Assembly: GCF_003346715.1 (NCBI RefSeq)
Contig: NZ_QQPQ01000022.1
Location: 32,130-96,129, forward strand
Direction: 5' to 3'
Source: Oceanispirochaeta sp. M1
Lineage (GTDB): Bacteria > Spirochaetota > Spirochaetia > DSM-2461
DNA: 64,000 bases
The notes beneath the pieces were generated by a model. It was not told where the DNA came from, made no database searches, and was given only the letters and a program-made list of their open reading frames with translations. A program made the position numbers and the translations under genes. Each line of letters opens with the position of its first letter. Position 1 is the first letter of the stretch. Below, piece by piece: positions 1 through 8,167 of this stretch.

Positions 1-1027
1 GGATGTAGGATATTCCATTTCGTCTTACTTTATATGGGCTCAGGGGCATCCTGTTTTTACCATTTATGAATATAGTTCCTGAAGAGGGCTGAATTATTCC
101 ACTCAGGAGATCTTCGATAAAGGTCAGTCCGTTTTCCCTGATGCCGCCCATTCCCAGGATCTCTCCGGGGTACAGTTTAAAACTGATATCTTTAAGACGC
201 CTGTTTCCCAGCTCACTGTACTCAATGTCTGACAGCTCGAGAATAGGCATTTCATCCGTATCCATATCACGGGGGGGACTTATGGTTTCAAGGTATTCTG
301 TCCCGTCGTCTTCTCCGATCATCTGTCTGGATATATCAGAGGGGCTTAAATCCTTCTTCTCAGAAACCCCCTGCAGTTCTCCCCGCCTGAGCACGGCGAT
401 GCGGTCAGCGGCCTTTATTACTTCATGGATTTTATGGCTGATGAAGAGTATGGTTTTTCCCTCTTCTTTCAGTCTGAATATCAGGCTGAATAGTTCTTCG
501 TTCTGACTGGGGGAGAGGCTGGCAGTCGGTTCATCAAGGATAATAATCTTTTTATTCTTCCAGAGGGCTCTGATCAGTTCACATCTCTGAATTTGGGGGG
601 CCGTGAGATAGCGGGCTTTCAGATTAAGGTCCAGGGGCAGGCCATAGTGCTCCTGAATTTCAGTAATTTCATTCAGTATTCTGTCTCTTCGGAAGAATCC
701 TTTTTCCGGACCGAGGATGATGTTTTCCATAACCGTCAAATTTCCCGCCAGGAGCGGTTTTTGATGAACCATCCCCACCAGGTCTCTTCTGTATACAGAA
801 TCTGTCCCTTCGGAAGTTCTGATAACCCCTTCGGTTTCGTCCATAAAGCCGGAAATCAGGAACATTAAAGTAGACTTCCCGGCACCGTTTTCTCCCATAA
901 TTGCGAGAATCTCGGCTCTGCGGATAACCATGCTGATATTTGAACAGGCCCGGATTCCGTTTTCAGGGAAAATCTGAGTAATGTTTTCTAATTCCAGAAT
1001 ATTTGAAGGGGCTGTTTCATCTGCCAA
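1..1027 (-). CDS. ABC transporter ATP-binding protein of a Bmp/nucleoside-type importer (partial, 3' end outside window)
   Basis: About 342 N-terminal residues are present; the gene runs off the window edge. The reading gives an intact Walker A (GENGAGKST) near residues 44-52, a Walker B (IIILDEP) and the H-loop (ISHKIHE), then the start of a second ATPase half near residue 245 (GEILGMGGIRENG), the double-ABC layout of sugar and nucleoside importers. The signature motif reads LTAPQIQ instead of LSxGQxQ, so the first half may be a weak or non-hydrolysing site. The start is a TTG at 1027, because no ATG lies in frame after the upstream stop; AGG of a weak Shine-Dalgarno lies about 12 nt upstream. 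It follows the binding-protein gene by 30 nt, so both are probably one operon with the permeases outside the window. Substrate is inferred only from the neighbouring Bmp-family protein. Confidence 0.85.
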   Translation of the reverse strand, partial: MADETAPSNILELENITQIFPENGIRACSNISMVIRRAEILAIMGENGAGKSTLMFLISGFMDETEGVIRTSEGTDSVYRRDLVGMVHQKPLLAGNLTVMENIILGPEKGFFRRDRILNEITEIQEHYGLPLDLNLKARYLTAPQIQRCELIRALWKNKKIIILDEPTASLSPSQNEELFSLIFRLKEEGKTILFISHKIHEVIKAADRIAVLRRGELQGVSEKKDLSPSDISRQMIGEDDGTEYLETISPPRDMDTDEMPILELSDIEYSELGNRRLKDISFKLYPGEILGMGGIRENGLTFIEDLLSGIIQPSSGTIFINGKNRMPLSPYKVRRNGISYI

Positions 1028-1057
1028 AGCTTTGTATTTTTCCTGTCTCTCTGATGT

Positions 1058-2122
1058 CTATCTGAACTTAAGGCTGCCGTTTCTGAGCTTGTCTGTCTCT
1101 TCTTTCATGGCCTTGCGGATAGATTCGGGAACATGTTCCTTGTAAAGTGATTCATCATCAAGGAAATCGACATAACCTTCATAAACACCTGCGTATACAG
1201 AGGACCCCGTTTCGAGTTTTCCCTCAAGAGCCAGAAGAGTCTGTTCGTAGGCTGCGATATCTTCTCTTATTATACCGCTTCCAAGGATAACTCCCGGTTC
1301 TATGGAGTAACCGTCTGTGTCATACCACAGTACATATTTCCCCTTTTTTTTTGCAGCAGAGACAACTCCCTGGTTGGCCCCTCCGGCGATTGTTAGAATA
1401 ATATCTACACCCTCATCAAACATGCTCATAGCCAGGTCGGAAGCCCGGGCGGCATCGTACCAGTTACCAATAACTCTGAAATCAAGTTCTCCCTCCGGAG
1501 CAGCGGCCTGAAGGCCCCGTGTAAATCCGGGTTTTATTCTCTGCATCATCTCAGGGTATTCCTGTCCGGCGATCAGGCCCACTTTCAGCATGCTGTCGGC
1601 ACCGGGCAGTTCGTCGGACTGGGTGGCAAGACCTGCCAGATAACCCAGCATATAGGAGAGCTCCAGATGGCTGAACAGAAAAGTAGATACAGTATCATTT
1701 TCAATTCTGCTTCCTTCAAGAATCAGGAAATTCTGATCCTTGAAAGTTGTCTTAATCTCTCTGCATATTTCGGGCATGGAAGGATTAGAGCTTATAATGA
1801 GGTCGTATTTTTTTTCGGCGGCAAGTGCCAGTACCTTGGATTTCCATTCGGCCTGGTTGAAACCGCCTTCCACTGTCTTTACTGTTGCACCTTTTTCTCC
1901 GGCGGCTTTTCTGACTCCCGTATCCATCATTTCGTAGGTGGGGCTTCCGGCCAGGACTCCCGGGATAAAGACTGCAAGGGACATAGCTTTTATTGAGCTT
2001 GATGATTCTGTTGAGGATTCTTCGGCAGAACTCTGTTCTTTTGGGCTACAGGATAAAAACAATAAGAAAATCAAGGCTGCCGGCAGCAGCCGCAGGGTGG
2101 AATATTTAATTGAATTTGACAT
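1058..2122 (-). CDS. BMP/PnrA-family substrate-binding lipoprotein
   Basis: 354 aa. The N-terminus is a lipoprotein signal: basic residues, a hydrophobic run, then FLSC with Cys25 as the probable lipidation site, followed by a Ser/Glu-rich tether. The mature part resembles the Bmp/PnrA family (purine-nucleoside or related solute receptors of spirochaetes): VFIPGVLAGSPTYEMMDTG near the N-terminus, DLIISSNPSMPE, ILTIAGGANQGV and GVILGSGI. Such proteins sit on the outer face of the cytoplasmic membrane and deliver solute to an ABC importer; the ATPase gene lies directly downstream. The ATG has a good Shine-Dalgarno (TAGGAG, 7-8 nt upstream). The exact ligand cannot be read from sequence. Confidence 0.9.
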   Translation of the reverse strand: MSNSIKYSTLRLLPAALIFLLFLSCSPKEQSSAEESSTESSSSIKAMSLAVFIPGVLAGSPTYEMMDTGVRKAAGEKGATVKTVEGGFNQAEWKSKVLALAAEKKYDLIISSNPSMPEICREIKTTFKDQNFLILEGSRIENDTVSTFLFSHLELSYMLGYLAGLATQSDELPGADSMLKVGLIAGQEYPEMMQRIKPGFTRGLQAAAPEGELDFRVIGNWYDAARASDLAMSMFDEGVDIILTIAGGANQGVVSAAKKKGKYVLWYDTDGYSIEPGVILGSGIIREDIAAYEQTLLALEGKLETGSSVYAGVYEGYVDFLDDESLYKEHVPESIRKAMKEETDKLRNGSLKFR

Positions 2123-2195
2123 GAAAATTCTCCTATACCCACATGGGCATTTGTAATTGGATTTTATAATCTAAGGAATGTGCCGGTGTGGGGGC

Positions 2196-2225
2196 ATATT
2201 ATGCTTTTTTTGGACTTACAGGCAA
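2196..2225 (-). promoter_or_regulatory. Putative sigma-70 promoter of the Bmp importer operon
   Basis: On the minus strand TTGCCT (2220-2225) and TAATAT (2196-2201) are separated by 18 nt, about 75 nt upstream of the lipoprotein start. It lies back to back with the prs promoter. Confidence 0.45.
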
Positions 2226-2235
2226 ACCCTAATTA

Positions 2236-2264
2236 TTGACCCCGCTTTATGGCTGTGCTATCTT
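2236..2264 (+). promoter_or_regulatory. Putative sigma-70 promoter of prs
   Basis: TTGACC (2236-2241), 17-nt spacer, TATCTT (2259-2264). Transcription would start near 2271, leaving a 30-nt leader that contains the AAGGAT Shine-Dalgarno of the next gene. Confidence 0.6.
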
Positions 2265-2300
2265 TTTAGAACATAAATCAATAAATAATAAGGATATTAG

Positions 2301-3536
2301 ATGAGTTTTTCCAAACCCACGTCTCTTGGTGTGATCGCCTGTCCGGGGGGAGAGCAATTTGCTAATGAAATCACCTCCCATTTAAAGACGATTTACAGGA
2401 CACGGTTCGAAAAAAAAGTCAGCTATATTTCCCGTCTCTATAATATAGATAGAGAGGAAGTATGCAAGCAATCCAATTTTGCCAATGATATCATTTCACA
2501 TCGTGTTTCCGCTGTGGGTGATTCCTCAACTTACAGGAGTCCTTCTTTTAAGATCCCCTGTAAAATTACTAAATTCGCCAATGGGGAACTGAAGGCGGAG
2601 ATCCTCAGATCTATCAGAGGAGCGGATGTCTATATTGTTCAGGATATGGCTAATATGACACCCATTCGCTTTTCCGGTTCAGACGAAAAGAGTCTCTGTT
2701 CGGTCAATGACCACCTAATGAGTCTTTATGTGACTATTGATGCCGCCATGAAGTCGGGAGCCCGCCGGGTTTCTCTGGTTCTGCCAACCTATCCCTACAG
2801 CCGTCAGCATAAATCAAAAGGCCGGGAAGGACTGACCGCTTCAACTCTGGGGCGCATGTATGAAAGTATGGGTGTTGACCGCATCATTACTCTGGATATT
2901 CATTCAAAGGAAATATCACACTGTTTTCACAAGCTTTCTCTTGAAAATCTGCATGCTTCTTATCAAATTCTCAGACAGCTCAACAGCAAGATTAATCTTA
3001 TGGATGAGGATTTTGTAGTTGTTTCTCCGGATACAGGTGCCATTGAGAGGAATAAATTTTATGCCAACTCCCTGAAAAAGCCTCTAGCTCTCCTTTACAA
3101 GGAGAGGGATTATTCCAAAGTCACTCGCTCTGCAGCAGATTCAAATATCATCTCTGCCCGCCTTCTGGGTGATGTCACCGGAAAAACTGTCTTTATGGCG
3201 GATGATATGCTGGGTACCGGCGGTACTTTGATAAAGGCTATGAAGCTTATACGTGAGCTGGGAGCAAAGAAAATAATATGCTCTGTTTCCCTGCCCATGT
3301 TTTCAGGTTCTGCAGTAGAGCATTTTGATGAGGCGTATAAAGAAGGATACTTTGATTATATCGTAGGAACCAACGCAGTAACCCTTCCCGAAGAGATCCT
3401 TTCAAAGGAGTGGTTTTTTTCTGCAAGTGTATCAAACCTTTTTGCCCGATCCATCTCCAGAGTTCATCATAATCGTTCTGTTTCACCTCTATTGGATAAC
3501 AGCAAGATGATTCAGAGAATGCTGAAGAAAAAATAA
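2301..3536 (+). CDS. prs: Ribose-phosphate pyrophosphokinase (PRPP synthetase), long spirochaete-type form
   Basis: 411 aa. Makes PRPP from ribose-5-phosphate and ATP for nucleotide, His and Trp synthesis. Family marks seen: ITKFANGELKAEI (equivalent to the RFSDGE substrate loop), the catalytic-region PTYPYSRQHKSKGREGLTAS, DIHSKE, VVSPDTGAIER and the PRPP-binding loop ADDMLGTGGT near residues 300-310. The protein is about 95 residues longer than the usual 315-aa enzyme; extra sequence is mainly N-terminal (first ~85 residues) and C-terminal. The start is the ATG with AAGGAT upstream. The FGGY kinase gene follows after 20 nt, so the two may be co-transcribed. Confidence 0.93.
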   Translation: MSFSKPTSLGVIACPGGEQFANEITSHLKTIYRTRFEKKVSYISRLYNIDREEVCKQSNFANDIISHRVSAVGDSSTYRSPSFKIPCKITKFANGELKAEILRSIRGADVYIVQDMANMTPIRFSGSDEKSLCSVNDHLMSLYVTIDAAMKSGARRVSLVLPTYPYSRQHKSKGREGLTASTLGRMYESMGVDRIITLDIHSKEISHCFHKLSLENLHASYQILRQLNSKINLMDEDFVVVSPDTGAIERNKFYANSLKKPLALLYKERDYSKVTRSAADSNIISARLLGDVTGKTVFMADDMLGTGGTLIKAMKLIRELGAKKIICSVSLPMFSGSAVEHFDEAYKEGYFDYIVGTNAVTLPEEILSKEWFFSASVSNLFARSISRVHHNRSVSPLLDNSKMIQRMLKKK

Positions 3537-3556
3537 TACAGACACTGGGGTAATCA

Positions 3557-4939
3557 GTGATACTTGCCGTAGATATAGGAACCTCCTCCATGAAGGGAGG
3601 GCTTATTACAGATGAGGGGCATCTTTTCTCATATCACAGGATTAGTTTTCCTTCGGATGTAATCCGGGGGGATCAATCCTTTTCTACTGAACTTTGGTCA
3701 CAGGGGTTTCAGGAAATACTGGAAAATATCGGAACCGACAGAATCACTGCTGTCGCCATAAGCGGGAACGGTCCCACAATGGTTGCGGCAGACAAGTCCG
3801 GACGCCCTCTGACTTCCGCTCTGATGTGGAACAGGGATTACAGTGATCCTGAATTTCAAAGCAGTTCTTACTATCTGTCCAGAATCAACTGGCTGAGAAA
3901 AGAAGATAGGTCTGCATATGACAAGGCTGATTATTTCTTATCATGCCCTGAAATTCTCTATACCCAGCTTACAGGCCGCTCTGTTATGGTTATTCCCCAT
4001 AGAGAGTATCTGCCTTATGTCTGGTCAGAAGATGAGCTGGACAGACTGGGGTTCAGAAAGGATGCTTTTCCTGAGCTTATTGATATGGGAGTCCCCGTGG
4101 CCCCCGTCTCAGAAGATGCCTATTTAAAGACTCCTTTGAAGCCGGGTACACCGGTGATTGCCTGCGGCAGTGACTTTATTGCTTCTCTTATAGGTTCGGG
4201 TGCAGTCAGACCGGGGCGGATCTGTGACCGTGCCGGTACTTCTGAAGGGATTAATTACTGTGCAACCGCTCCCAGTGGAGACAGTAGGGTGAGAGAGCTG
4301 CCTCATGCACTGGAAGGGTTTACCAATATCGCTGCCATTTTATCTTCCACGGGAACTCTGTTTGAGTGGTATCGCTCTCTTACGGGTCAGGAAAAAAACA
4401 ACTACATCGAAACCATGAAGGGTGTGGACAGCATTCCCGCCACCCAGGATCATCCCTTTTTTTTCCCCAGTATGAAGGGTGAAAACCTATGGGAATTTTC
4501 AAATGGTCTTTTTACTATGCTCGATCCTTCACAGGGTAAGTTTGAATTGGGGCGTTCTGTAATGGAGGCAATCGGATTCGCCGTCAGACGGAGTCTGGAG
4601 ATTTTTGAAGAGTTGGATCTGCCTGTTAAAGAGCTTCGAATTTCCGGAGGTCAGGCCAAAAGTCATGTCTGGAATCAGATGAAAGCCGATATAACAGGGA
4701 AAACAATGCTGATTCCCGAGATTGAAGATGCTGAACTTCTTGGTTGTGCCTGTCTTGCTTCTGTGGCTTTAGGTCGGTATGATAGCATAACGGCTGCTGT
4801 AGATTCTCTTGTGAAAATAAAGCATGAGATCAAACCCCGGGCTGAGTATTATGAAATTTATGACAGGAAATATAAGCGCTACAGGGAAGCCTGTTCTGCG
4901 GTTGTTTCTTTTTATAAAGATTATCCGGCTGTGGATTGA
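3557..4939 (+). CDS. FGGY-family carbohydrate kinase (xylulokinase-like)
   Basis: 460 aa. The N-terminal phosphate-binding strand ILAVDIGTSSMKGG and the C-terminal ISGGQAKSHVWNQMKADITG block are typical of FGGY sugar kinases (xylulo-, glycero-, glucono-kinases), which phosphorylate a sugar or polyol with ATP in the cytoplasm. A central ACGSDFIASLIGSGAV fits the substrate/ATP domain. It is a little shorter than xylulokinase (about 490 aa). Start is GTG at 3557 preceded by GGGG. The gene lies 20 nt behind prs, a plausible link to pentose phosphate supply, but the true substrate is not determinable here. Confidence 0.85.
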   Translation: MILAVDIGTSSMKGGLITDEGHLFSYHRISFPSDVIRGDQSFSTELWSQGFQEILENIGTDRITAVAISGNGPTMVAADKSGRPLTSALMWNRDYSDPEFQSSSYYLSRINWLRKEDRSAYDKADYFLSCPEILYTQLTGRSVMVIPHREYLPYVWSEDELDRLGFRKDAFPELIDMGVPVAPVSEDAYLKTPLKPGTPVIACGSDFIASLIGSGAVRPGRICDRAGTSEGINYCATAPSGDSRVRELPHALEGFTNIAAILSSTGTLFEWYRSLTGQEKNNYIETMKGVDSIPATQDHPFFFPSMKGENLWEFSNGLFTMLDPSQGKFELGRSVMEAIGFAVRRSLEIFEELDLPVKELRISGGQAKSHVWNQMKADITGKTMLIPEIEDAELLGCACLASVALGRYDSITAAVDSLVKIKHEIKPRAEYYEIYDRKYKRYREACSAVVSFYKDYPAVD

Positions 4940-5024
4940 GGGAAAATTTATTTTGAAATAATTTTTTTCAGGATAGGGAAATATTTGACTTCTTTTTTTA
5001 TAAATTATTTTTTGGGTAAAAGAG

Positions 5025-5053
5025 TTGACAAAGGAAAAGCATTTTGGTACTTT
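5025..5053 (+). promoter_or_regulatory. Promoter of the tRNA-Thr/rpmG/tRNA-Trp/secE/nusG/rplK-rpoC block
   Basis: Perfect -35 TTGACA (5025-5030), 17-nt spacer, -10 TACTTT (5048-5053), in a very A+T-rich stretch (4940-5070). Start of transcription would be near 5060, 14 nt before the tRNA. Confidence 0.75.
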
Positions 5054-5073
5054 CTATGAGCATTTTAGGACAT

Positions 5074-5146
5074 GCCTCTGTAGCTCAGTCGGTAGAGTAC
5101 GACCATGGTAAGGTTGGGGTCACCGGTTCGAATCCGGTCGGAGGCT
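5074..5146 (+). tRNA. tRNA-Thr (anticodon GGT)
   Basis: Cloverleaf folds: acceptor GCCTCTG with CGGAGGC (one T-G pair), D-arm GCTC/GAGT, anticodon stem CGACC/GGTTG with loop ATGGTAA (anticodon GGT, threonine), T-arm ACCGG-TTCGAAT-CCGGT, discriminator T. No CCA is encoded, so the CCA end must be added afterwards. Position before rpmG and tRNA-Trp is the common bacterial arrangement. Confidence 0.95.
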
Positions 5147-5210
5147 TTATTTTTACTTTAGATATTTTGCTGAGCGAAAAATTCGGCTTTTTAGGCGGGA
5201 GATAATAATT

Positions 5211-5387
5211 ATGGCTAAATCAAAGAAGGGAGCAGTTGAACTGATTGCTCTTCAGTGTACAACCTGTAAACGTAGAAACTACACAACTACTAAAAACAGA
5301 AGAAACGTCCAGGGTAAACTTGAGATGAAGAAGTACTGTAAATGGTGTAAAGGGTCTACTGATCACAAAGAGACCAAAATTAAATAA
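5211..5387 (+). CDS. rpmG: 50S ribosomal protein L33 (zinc-binding form)
   Basis: 58 aa. Begins [16 protein letters not shown] and carries two CxxC pairs (Cys16/Cys19 and Cys43/Cys46), the zinc-binding type of L33. L33 sits near the E site of the 50S subunit. ATG at 5211 has GGCGGGAG upstream. It lies between tRNA-Thr and tRNA-Trp, so the mature tRNAs must be cut out of a mixed mRNA-tRNA transcript. Confidence 0.95.
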   Translation: MAKSKKGAVELIALQCTTCKRRNYTTTKNRRNVQGKLEMKKYCKWCKGSTDHKETKIK

Positions 5388-5397
5388 GTTTATATAC

Positions 5398-5471
5398 AGG
5401 CCAGTAGCTCCAATGGCTAGAGCGCCGGTCTCCAAAACCGGATGTTGTAGGTTCGAGTCCTACCTGGCCTG
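5398..5471 (+). tRNA. tRNA-Trp (anticodon CCA)
   Basis: Acceptor AGGCCAG pairs with CTGGCCT; anticodon stem CCGGT/ACCGG with loop CTCCAAA (anticodon CCA, tryptophan); T-arm GTAGG-TTCGAGT-CCTAC; discriminator G. No encoded CCA. It starts 10 nt after the rpmG stop. A T-run follows the gene, but there is no separate hairpin, so transcription probably continues into secE. Confidence 0.95.
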
Positions 5472-5585
5472 TTTTTTTTAATTTTATTTTCTGATTAGAC
5501 AGACCTCCGGCCTTTGTGTCGGAGTTTGTTTGTCTAAAGAGGTGCCGAGAAATCGGTACTGTTTATCATCGGGAGCTTATTATTT

Positions 5586-5765
5586 ATGAAGAAGATTAAA
5601 GCGTTTTTCTCTGAAAGTTACGGAGAGTTGAAGAAGGTCGTATGGCCCGGAAAAGATTCAGTTGCATCCTCTACCAAGGTTGTTCTTGTCTCTACAGCAC
5701 TTTTTGCTATCTTTTTTGGTGTGGTTGATTTTGTTCTTCTGAAAGGACTTTTCTTTATTTTCTAA
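5586..5765 (+). CDS. secE: Preprotein translocase subunit SecE
   Basis: 59 aa, the short single-span form. An amphipathic N-terminal helix with the family motif ELKKVVWPGKD is followed by one transmembrane helix (about residues 31-51). SecE clamps SecY in the SecYEG export channel. The gene stands directly before nusG, the usual partner. Start ATG 5586 is preceded by a weak GGGAG-like Shine-Dalgarno at about 5571. Confidence 0.95.
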   Translation: MKKIKAFFSESYGELKKVVWPGKDSVASSTKVVLVSTALFAIFFGVVDFVLLKGLFFIF

Positions 5766-5792
5766 TCAAGCCCCCAGAGGCAAGGATGTGTA

Positions 5793-6347
5793 ATGGCAAA
5801 GGGATGGTACGTTCTTCATACCTATTCGGGGTATGAAAACAAGGTTGAAAAATATATTCGACTCTATATGGAAGACGGTTCTCTTGGGGGAGCTGTTCTT
5901 GATGTAAAGGTTCCTGCTGAAGATGTTGTGGAAGTCCGCAATGGAAAAAAGCGTACCGTTTCTAAGAAATTCCTGCCTGGTTATGTTTTGCTTGAGATGG
6001 ATCTACCTGACAGAGGTTGGAAAAACGTCTGTACTCAGATTAAGAAGATTCAGAGTGTTGTAGGTTTTGTAGGATATGCATCCGGTTCAAAGCCTCAGCC
6101 CATCAGTCATGATGAAGCCAAGTCGATTCTTCAGAAAACCGGTGCTATTAAAGCAGAGCGCCGATATCAGTCCAAGCAGGATTTTGCTGTGGGCGAAGAG
6201 GTTCGTGTTGTAGAAGGACCTTTTGAATCTTTTTCCGGTAATATCGAAGAGGTTAACCAGGAAAAAGGCAAACTGAGAGTTATGGTGGGTATCTTCGGAA
6301 GAAGTACTCCTGTAGAAGTAGATTTCTCTCAGGTTGAAAAGATCTAA
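5793..6347 (+). CDS. nusG: Transcription termination/antitermination factor NusG
   Basis: 184 aa. N-terminal NGN domain (WYVLHTYSGYENKVEKYI ... FLPGYVLLEMDL) and C-terminal KOW domain (VGEEVRVVEGPFESFSGNIEEVN). NusG binds RNA polymerase and couples it to Rho or to the ribosome through S10. Located after secE and before rplK, the conserved order. It starts 27 nt after secE; CCAGAGGCAAGGA upstream supplies the Shine-Dalgarno. Confidence 0.97.
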   Translation: MAKGWYVLHTYSGYENKVEKYIRLYMEDGSLGGAVLDVKVPAEDVVEVRNGKKRTVSKKFLPGYVLLEMDLPDRGWKNVCTQIKKIQSVVGFVGYASGSKPQPISHDEAKSILQKTGAIKAERRYQSKQDFAVGEEVRVVEGPFESFSGNIEEVNQEKGKLRVMVGIFGRSTPVEVDFSQVEKI

Positions 6348-6373
6348 AGACGACTTAGTCGTTTTAAATAGAT

Positions 6374-6399
6374 GGGAGTCCTTCCGTTGGGGAAGGATG
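6374..6399 (+). promoter_or_regulatory. Candidate L1-protein regulatory site in the rplK leader
   Basis: A hairpin CCTTCC (6380-6385), loop GTTGG, GGAAGG (6391-6396) is flanked by GGGAG on the 5' side (6374-6378) and GATG on the 3' side (6396-6399). This layout is like the 23S/mRNA L1-binding sites by which L1 represses the rplK-rplA operon. The motif comparison is from memory, not alignment. Confidence 0.4.
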
Positions 6400-6421
6400 T
6401 TAAGACCACAAGGAGATTTTA

Positions 6422-6853
6422 ATGGCCAAGAAAAAGGTAACAGCTTATATTAAGCTACAGGTGCCCGCTGGTAAAGCGACCCCGGCACCTCCTGTAGGAC
6501 CGGCCCTCGGTCCTCATGGTGTTCCTGCTCCTCAGTTCGTTCAGCAGTTTAATGATCGAACTAAGAATTACGAGCCTGGACTCACAATTCCTGTAGTAAT
6601 TACAGTATTTGCCGACAGAAGTTTTACTTTTGTCACCAAGACACCCCCTGCAGCAGTACTGCTGAAGAAGGCTGCCAAACTTGATAAGGGTTCTGCTGAA
6701 CCCCATAAAGTTAAGGTTGCCACAGTGACTCGTGCACAGGTTCAGGCAATTGCCGAAACCAAAATGGTTGACCTGAATGCTAACGACATGGAAGCTGCAA
6801 TCAGTATTATTTCTGGAACTGCCCGCTCTATGGGTATCAAGGTGGAGGGTTAA
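6422..6853 (+). CDS. rplK: 50S ribosomal protein L11
   Basis: 143 aa, normal length. The N-terminal motif [20 protein letters not shown] is the L11 signature, and the C-terminal RNA-binding domain ends with [18 protein letters not shown]11 forms the GTPase-associated centre with 23S rRNA helices 43-44. Shine-Dalgarno AAGGAG lies 6-7 nt before the ATG. rplA follows 3 nt later. Confidence 0.98.
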   Translation: MAKKKVTAYIKLQVPAGKATPAPPVGPALGPHGVPAPQFVQQFNDRTKNYEPGLTIPVVITVFADRSFTFVTKTPPAAVLLKKAAKLDKGSAEPHKVKVATVTRAQVQAIAETKMVDLNANDMEAAISIISGTARSMGIKVEG

Positions 6854-6856
6854 TCT

Positions 6857-7531
6857 ATGGCTAAAGGTAAGAATTACATAGCAGCTGCAGCCAAGGTTGA
6901 TTTCGGAAAGGTTTATGAAACCACCGAAGCCGTAAGTCTTGTAAAAGAAGCAGCTTTCGCAAAGTTTGATGAAACCGTTGAGGTTTCTGTTAAGCTTAAT
7001 ATTAAAAAGAATCATTCTATCCGTGATACCGTCAGTCTTCCCAATCAGTTTACCGCTGAAAAGAAGATTCTTGTATTTGCCAAGGGTGATAAAGCTAAAG
7101 AAGCTCTGGAAGCCGGTGCCGCTTATGTCGGTGATGAAGATCTTGTTGCAAAGATCAAAGACGGTTGGCTGGACTTCGATGTCTGTGTTGCTACTCCTGA
7201 TATGATGAGGGAAGTTGGTAAACTCGGTCCTGTTCTTGGTAGGCGAGGGCTGATGCCTAACCCCAAGACACGTACCGTTACTATGGACATCAAGGGTGCT
7301 CTGGCTGAATTGAAACAGGGTCGTGTTGAATATCGTGCTGATAAAACCGGTGTTGTACACCTGGCTGTCGGTAAGGTTTCGATGGATGCTTCCAGTATTG
7401 CCGAAAACTACGATGTTTTCATGAGTGACCTGATTAAGAAAAGACCTTCCGATGTGAAGGGCGAGTTCATCAAGTCTATTGCACTGTCTTCTACTATGGG
7501 CCCCGGCGTCAAAGTAGTGGTGAAGGAGTAA
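6857..7531 (+). CDS. rplA: 50S ribosomal protein L1
   Basis: 224 aa. Recognised by the L1 blocks [17 protein letters not shown] and [18 protein letters not shown]1 forms the mobile stalk at the E site and commonly represses its own operon by binding the rplK leader. It is separated from rplK by 3 nt and from rplJ by 3 nt, so all three are translationally coupled. Shine-Dalgarno GGTGGAGGG overlaps the end of rplK. Confidence 0.98.
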   Translation: MAKGKNYIAAAAKVDFGKVYETTEAVSLVKEAAFAKFDETVEVSVKLNIKKNHSIRDTVSLPNQFTAEKKILVFAKGDKAKEALEAGAAYVGDEDLVAKIKDGWLDFDVCVATPDMMREVGKLGPVLGRRGLMPNPKTRTVTMDIKGALAELKQGRVEYRADKTGVVHLAVGKVSMDASSIAENYDVFMSDLIKKRPSDVKGEFIKSIALSSTMGPGVKVVVKE

Positions 7532-7534
7532 GAT

Positions 7535-8065
7535 ATGGCAGAAAAGAAAGTACAGCAGAGTAAAATCGATGCCGTTAACGCTCTTAAAGAGCAGTTTGAC
7601 GGAGTAAATAGCTTTTTCTTTACGGATTACAGAGGTCTGACAGTTGAGCAGGTCACTGAATTAAGAAATAAGTTACGTGAACAGAATGCTGAGTATCATG
7701 TAATCAAGAATAATCTGGCAAAAATTGCCATGAAAGATCTTGGTAACGAAGGTATTTCAGATCTTCTCGTAGGTCCTACTGCAGTAGCTCTGGCTCGTGA
7801 TGAAGCCGGTCCTGTTGCGAAGACTCTTCTTGATTTTGGAAAAGATGCCCCTGTAGAAATGAAGGGCGGATATCTTGATGGCAGTGTGTTTGATGTACCC
7901 GGTGTTGTAGCTTTTTCTAAGCTTCCCACCCGTATGGAACTCATTGCTAAACTTATGGGTACCATGAAGGCACCCGTTCAGCATGTTGCGCTTGTTCTTA
8001 ACGGCGTTACAACTAAGCTTGTCAGAACTCTGGCTGCTGTTGCTGAACAAAAAGGCGAAGAATAA
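7535..8065 (+). CDS. rplJ: 50S ribosomal protein L10
   Basis: 176 aa. The N-terminal rRNA-binding part has FFTDYRGLTVEQVTELRNKLRE and the conserved VIKNNLAKIA; the C-terminal helix that holds L7/L12 dimers is the last ~35 residues. Only 3 nt separate it from rplA, so there is no room for the long L10 leader found in Escherichia coli upstream of rplJ; the structured RNA lies after it instead. Confidence 0.97.
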   Translation: MAEKKVQQSKIDAVNALKEQFDGVNSFFFTDYRGLTVEQVTELRNKLREQNAEYHVIKNNLAKIAMKDLGNEGISDLLVGPTAVALARDEAGPVAKTLLDFGKDAPVEMKGGYLDGSVFDVPGVVAFSKLPTRMELIAKLMGTMKAPVQHVALVLNGVTTKLVRTLAAVAEQKGEE

Positions 8066-8069
8066 GAAT

Positions 8070-8138
8070 TTCCTGGTGTTCCAGGAACTTATTATAGGTG
8101 ACGTTAGTCTTCTGATAGTTGTTTATGCTATCGTCACC
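8070..8138 (+). promoter_or_regulatory. Structured rplJ-rplL spacer
   Basis: Two hairpins are visible. The first is TTCCTGG (8070-8076), loop TGTT, CCAGGAA (8081-8087). The second has GGTGAC (8097-8102) pairing with GTCACC (8133-8138) and, inside it, GATAG (8114-8118) pairing with CTATC (8128-8132), the two helices being continuous on the 3' side. No T-run follows. It may set the higher L12 dose through RNA processing or control translation of rplL; function is inferred. Confidence 0.55.
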
Positions 8139-8167
8139 CTAAAACATAATTAGAAGGAGAAGATAAT

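Noticed and set aside
4940..4980. A+T-rich inverted repeat after the FGGY kinase gene as a terminator
   Set aside because: The stem is short, A+T-only and imperfect; too weak to call.
6455..7360. 301-codon open frame antisense to rplK and rplA
   Set aside because: It lies entirely opposite two highly conserved ribosomal genes and has no ribosome-binding site.
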